Below, one piece after another: positions 31,531 through 34,421 of a stretch of DNA of 34,421 bases (position 1 is the stretch's first letter; each line of letters begins with the position of its first letter). A program made the translations under genes and the position numbers. Under the pieces are notes generated by a model that saw nothing but the letters and a program-made list of their open reading frames with translations, did not search any database and had not been told where the DNA came from. The stretch is from Bacillota bacterium (GTDB lineage: Bacteria > Bacillota > Clostridia > DSM-8532): the NCBI GenBank assembly GCA_023459915.1, contig JAEWSN010000160.1:1-34421 (forward strand), given 5' to 3'.

Positions 31531-31689
31531 CCGATTCCTTTCTCTTGTCCGCCCCTCTCTCACAAAGGCGGACCGCTGATTGTCACGACCGGCTTGCGCC
31601 GGTCTTTCCCCAAGGTGTCGCGGCTACTGCGACTTTCTTCTTTTGTTGGGCCTTTCCGCCCATGTCCACAAAGCGTCGGGATGAAAGGC
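31531..31689 (-). promoter_or_regulatory. Structured 5' leader of the yabE-like gene (riboswitch candidate)
   Basis: About 160 bases between the expected transcription start and the ATG can form several hairpins. In minus-strand order these are GGGC-GGAAAG-GCCC, GTCGC-AGTAGCC-GCGAC, GACCGGC-GCAA-GCCGGTC, and GTCCGCC...GGCGGAC just before the ribosome binding site. The last could control access to the start. Leaders of cell-wall hydrolase genes with these domains often carry the c-di-AMP (ydaO/yuaA) riboswitch, but I could not match its conserved core, so the class is open. Confidence 0.5.
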
Positions 31690-31695
31690 TTCCCC

Positions 31696-31725
31696 ATTTT
31701 ACGTTAGAGAAGAAAAGCATGTCAA
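31696..31725 (-). promoter_or_regulatory. Promoter of the yabE-like gene
   Basis: On the minus strand a perfect TTGACA (31720-31725), an 18-base spacer and TAAAAT (31696-31701). It separates this gene from the metG-tatD block. The DNA upstream, to about 31910, is strikingly AT-rich and holds no gene. Confidence 0.75.
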
Positions 31726-31875
31726 GGGATAACCGCTATTATTTTCCTTTTCGAGCGTTTTTTGGAATCTGTATTCCCTTTAATATCTATATAATGCTAT
31801 TTTTTAGGTGTTCTATAACCATTTATCTTTTTATATGGTTATTTTTGTTTTCATATGCCATTAATTTACTGTATC

Positions 31876-31897
31876 ATAGTGGGATAGATGCCACTAT
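31876..31897 (-). terminator. Possible terminator after the tatD operon
   Basis: ATAGTGG and CCACTAT form a 7-bp stem with an eight-base loop, 47 bases past the stop of the anchored protein gene. The tail on the minus strand (GATACAGTAAATT) is only mildly T-rich. A second hairpin, ATAACCAT / ATGGTTAT with a T-run on the plus strand, lies at about 31814-31841. Confidence 0.35.
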
Positions 31898-31943
31898 TTG
31901 GTTCCTCTCCATCGGTTGCGACGCCGGACAGCAGCACCCCGCA

Positions 31944-32690
31944 TCACCCCACGAGCATGATGGACTGGATGTACCACTTCTGATTGATGTCATCGTACAC
32001 GAACAGAATCTGAAGGGTGTTCATGCCGTTTTTGAGATCCTGTGCCGCGGGAACGGCTTCCGGAACGAGCGCGGCAATCACCTGTGTCCGCACGCGCACC
32101 GACAGATCATCCGTTTCATTGCCGACGCGTTCGAACATCACCACCGGAGGAATGGTTTCGGGATCTCCCTCCGGCTGCGGCGCACGGTGGTACACCAGCG
32201 AGAGCAGGGTGCCCTCCATGAGCTCCCGATAGCGCTCGGGGGTCATGTTCTTCTGAAACAGCTGATACTCCTGGGTGAAAAAGAGCAACGAGTCTTCCAT
32301 CCGCCGTTCCGTCACGGCGGTCATCCAGTCGGAAAACAACGTGCGCAGCAATGGCAGGGACGCCGTCTTGAGGGTATCCAGATTCTGTGTTTTCGCGTCC
32401 AGCGCAAACCGCAGGGATGCCTCCCGGCCGGTCGCCGCGATCACCTGGCGCTGCAGGGCGTTGTTCTGTTCGTTGAGGCTTGTCTTGTCACGCTCGAGGG
32501 TCTTGATGTTCTCCTCGAGTTCAGAGATGGTGTCCGAGAGGGCGCTGTTCTGTCCACGAAGCCAATCCTGCTGGTTGTTGCTGTCCTGCTGCTGCTGGAG
32601 CAGATTGTCCTTGTCCCAAATCAGGTAATTCATCATCAGGAACACCGTCAGGAACAAAAGGGAAATCACCACCACGATGAACTTCTTCAT
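31944..32690 (-). CDS. Hypothetical membrane-anchored coiled-coil protein
   Basis: The 248-residue protein has an N-terminal membrane segment (FIVVVISLLFLTVFLMMNYL), then a Gln/Asn/Glu-rich coiled coil at about 33-95 (LSDTISELEENIKTLERDKT), then a globular domain to the end. The end (ILFVYDDINQKWYIQSIMLV) resembles the last strands of NTF2-like or DUF4878-type domains, a guess from pattern only. Topology suggests the domain lies outside the membrane. Its ATG overlaps the tatD stop (GCATGA) and has GGAGG seven bases before it, so it is coupled to tatD. I do not recognise a family. A role in the envelope together with yabE is possible. Confidence 0.8.
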   Translation of the reverse strand: MKKFIVVVISLLFLTVFLMMNYLIWDKDNLLQQQQDSNNQQDWLRGQNSALSDTISELEENIKTLERDKTSLNEQNNALQRQVIAATGREASLRFALDAKTQNLDTLKTASLPLLRTLFSDWMTAVTERRMEDSLLFFTQEYQLFQKNMTPERYRELMEGTLLSLVYHRAPQPEGDPETIPPVVMFERVGNETDDLSVRVRTQVIAALVPEAVPAAQDLKNGMNTLQILFVYDDINQKWYIQSIMLVG

Positions 32691-33475
32691 GCGTTGTCCT
32701 CCACATTCAGCCGCGGCAACCGGAACAGACGGATGGCATTGTCCGTGGTCCGTGCCTCCAGCTCCGCGACGGTCTCGCCGCGCAACTCGGAAAGCTTCTC
32801 CAGCACATGGACCATCAGGCCGGACCAGTTTCGACGGCCGCGAAAGGGTTCGGGAGTCATGTAGGGACAGTCCGTCTCGATGAGCAACCGATCGATGGGG
32901 ATATGCCTCACCACTTCCTGCAACCGGTGCGCATTCTTGAAGGTGACCGAACCGCCCACGCCAATGTGGAAGCCCATGCGAAGCACCAGTTCGGCGGTCT
33001 CCCGGCTGCCGGACCAGCAATGGAACACGCCGCCAAGCTCCCCGGCCTTTTCCTCACGCATCAGGGCCACCACGTCGCCATGGGCTTCCCGGTCGTGCAG
33101 GATCACCGGCTTGCCCACCTGGCGGGCCAGTTCGATCTGCGCGCGCAGCACCTGTTTTTGCACGTCGCGGGGGGAGAAGTCATAGTGGTAATCGAGCCCG
33201 ATTTCCCCAATGGCAACCACCTTGGGATGACGGGCGAGCGACAAAAGCGTCTGGGCATCCCCCTCACTGTACGCGGACGCCTCATGGGGATGGAAGCCCA
33301 CCGCGGCAAACAGGCCCGCGTGGGCTTCCGCCATGGCGATGGCCTTCCGGGAGGAGGGCAAATCGCATCCGGGGTTGACGATGTGGGTCACGCCGGATTG
33401 AAAGGCCTGCGCAAGGATTTTTTCGCGGTCCGCGTCGAAGCGTTCATTGTCATAATGGGCATGGGAATCGATCAT
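32687..33475 (-). CDS. tatD: TatD-family metal-dependent DNase
   Basis: The 262-residue TIM-barrel hydrolase is of the TatD/YcfH (YabD) type, with 3'-5' exonuclease activity in characterised members. Metal ligands appear in MIDSHAHYD (1-9), IGEIGLDYHYDFSP, the HDREAH motif, HCWSGS and ETDCPYM. The frame extends 11 codons upstream, but the start at MIDSHAH is normal for the family and has AAGGAG seven bases before it. It lies 52 bases after metG, the conserved Firmicute neighbour. Confidence 0.94.
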   Translation of the reverse strand: MIDSHAHYDNERFDADREKILAQAFQSGVTHIVNPGCDLPSSRKAIAMAEAHAGLFAAVGFHPHEASAYSEGDAQTLLSLARHPKVVAIGEIGLDYHYDFSPRDVQKQVLRAQIELARQVGKPVILHDREAHGDVVALMREEKAGELGGVFHCWSGSRETAELVLRMGFHIGVGGSVTFKNAHRLQEVVRHIPIDRLLIETDCPYMTPEPFRGRRNWSGLMVHVLEKLSELRGETVAELEARTTDNAIRLFRLPRLNVEDNA

Positions 33476-33527
33476 GATCGTGCTCCTTGTCGGCGGAATA
33501 CGCCACAACAGCCGTGATCGCCATCAC

Positions 33528-34421
33528 TCAACCGACCCGGGCACCCGCCGGCATGTCATCGGAAAGGGTCACCAGCACCAGCCGTCCGTCATCGGGGTTG
33601 GACGCGGCCAGGATCATGCCCTGGGACTCGATGCCCCGCAGCTTGGCCGGTTTGAGGTTGGCCACCAGCACCAGCGTCCTGCCCACCATTTCCTCGGGCG
33701 TGTAGTGCTTCGCGATGCCGGACACCACGGTCCGCCCCCCCGCACCGTCATCCAGGGTCAGTTTGAGCAGCTTGTCGGCCTTTTCCACACGTTCGGCGGC
33801 CAGCACCTTGGCCACCCGCAGTTCCACCTTCGCAAAATCATCGATGCCGATGCGCGCAACCCCGACCACCGCGTCCTCTCCGGATACCGCCGGCTCCGTT
33901 TTCGCGGTTCCGGCTTTCGCTGTTTTTGCCTGTGCCGATTCTGCCTTTGCCGTCTCCGTCGGTGCCGTTTCTGCCTGTGCCTGGTCCTTCGCCAACGCCT
34001 CCAGCTCCTGCTTGAGATCAATGCGCGGGAAGATGGGGTCTCCCGCCGCAACCTGGGACGTCCACGGCGTCATTGAGAACTGTTTGGCATCCTCCCAGCC
34101 TGTCATGGCCGACGGCACATGCAGGGCCGCCTGGATTTTGGCCGGCGTCTCCGGCATGAACGGCGCGATGAGAATGGAGATGATGCGGATGCTCTCCGCC
34201 AGATGATGCATCACGGACGCGAGGCGGGCCCTGTTGGCGGGATCCTTCGCAAGCGCCCAGGGCATCGTCTCATCAATGTATTTGTTGGTGCGGGAAACCG
34301 CCTTCCAAATCTCGGTCAGGGCGGTGGAAAACTGCAGCTTGTCGAGCAGCGCCTCCACCCGCGCCGGTGTCTGCGCCAGCAACTCGCGCAGGGAGGCGTC
34401 AAAATCGCCGGCTTCAAGGGC
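33528..34421 (-). CDS. metG: Methionyl-tRNA synthetase, C-terminal part (cut by window edge)
   Basis: This enzyme charges tRNA-Met. Only the last 297 codons are in the window; the catalytic domain lies beyond the right edge. Visible are the end of the anticodon-binding helical domain (SRTNKYIDETMPWALAKDP, then IRIISILIAPFMPETP) and the C-terminal Trbp111-like tRNA-binding domain (KVELRVAKVLAAERVEKADK, then SGIAKHYTPEEMVG and GIESQGMILAA). Between them is a linker of about 40 residues made almost only of Ala, Lys, Thr, Glu and Gln, longer and simpler than usual. It is followed by tatD, as in Bacillus. Confidence 0.95.
   Translation of the reverse strand, partial: ALEAGDFDASLRELLAQTPARVEALLDKLQFSTALTEIWKAVSRTNKYIDETMPWALAKDPANRARLASVMHHLAESIRIISILIAPFMPETPAKIQAALHVPSAMTGWEDAKQFSMTPWTSQVAAGDPIFPRIDLKQELEALAKDQAQAETAPTETAKAESAQAKTAKAGTAKTEPAVSGEDAVVGVARIGIDDFAKVELRVAKVLAAERVEKADKLLKLTLDDGAGGRTVVSGIAKHYTPEEMVGRTLVLVANLKPAKLRGIESQGMILAASNPDDGRLVLVTLSDDMPAGARVG

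Noticed and set aside
31531..31689. Calling the yabE leader a c-di-AMP or c-di-GMP riboswitch
   Set aside because: Neither the ydaO/yuaA core nor the GEMM core could be matched by eye, so only a structured leader is reported.

Overview
The window looks like chromosomal DNA of a GC-rich, spore-forming Bacillota, probably Clostridia-like. This is an inference, not a species call. It rests on an AbrB-type transition regulator with two Spo0A-like boxes upstream, a long single-chain PurL, a metG-tatD-(unknown)-yabE-ksgA block in the usual Firmicute order, strong AGGAGG-type ribosome binding sites and a SigD-like promoter. Nearly all of the sequence is ordinary chromosome. No phage, insertion sequence, CRISPR array or rRNA gene was seen. 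Two AT-rich islands, at about 6450-6670 and 31720-31910, stand out from the GC-rich background.

Layout. 1-1274: 5' part of purL (minus), running off the left edge. 1401-1486: tRNA-Leu(CAA) with its own promoter and terminator. 1740-6319 (minus): a stress-response-like block made of a small coiled-coil protein, an OmpR-type response regulator, a histidine kinase and an HtrA protease. A TTCACA-N5-TTCACA direct repeat lies in front of htrA. 6801-7043: abrB behind a long AT-rich control region. 7186-10084: a serine-palmitoyltransferase-like alpha-oxoamine synthase, divergent from an SDR dehydrogenase and a coupled cysteine-rich protein. 10092-12567 (minus): deoB and pyrimidine-nucleoside phosphorylase. 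12810-15548: metallophosphoesterase, family 4 uracil-DNA glycosylase and a calcium-binding-loop protein with a SigD-like promoter. 15676-19241 (minus): degenerate receiver, alpha-glucan phosphorylase and purA. 19545-24320: a heterodimeric ABC exporter, divergent from an AraC regulator. 24445-28711: a galT-galK-galE operon, divergent from a second AraC regulator. 28720-34421 (minus): deoC, ksgA, yabE-like G5/3D protein, an unknown anchored protein, tatD and the 3' part of metG.

Metabolic picture. The genes cover galactose entry by the Leloir pathway (galTKE), glycogen or glucan phosphorolysis (glgP), nucleoside salvage and deoxyribose breakdown (pdp, deoB and, 16 kb away, deoC), and purine synthesis (purL, purA). 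The envelope side has HtrA with a two-component system, a YabE-like cell-wall protein and a two-subunit exporter.

The most unusual signals are at gene ends. A GGGGTCAGACCCC palindrome occurs at two convergent gene junctions 18.6 kb apart. At both places it encodes the C-terminal tail of the plus-strand protein and forms a perfect terminator-like hairpin. A different 18-bp repeat does much the same at the end of the exporter operon, and a 25-bp tandem repeat starts at the stop codon of the first AraC gene. Other points worth a second look are the possible sphingoid-base gene pair, the non-phosphorylatable receiver behind glgP, the Spo0A boxes before abrB, and the structured leader of yabE.
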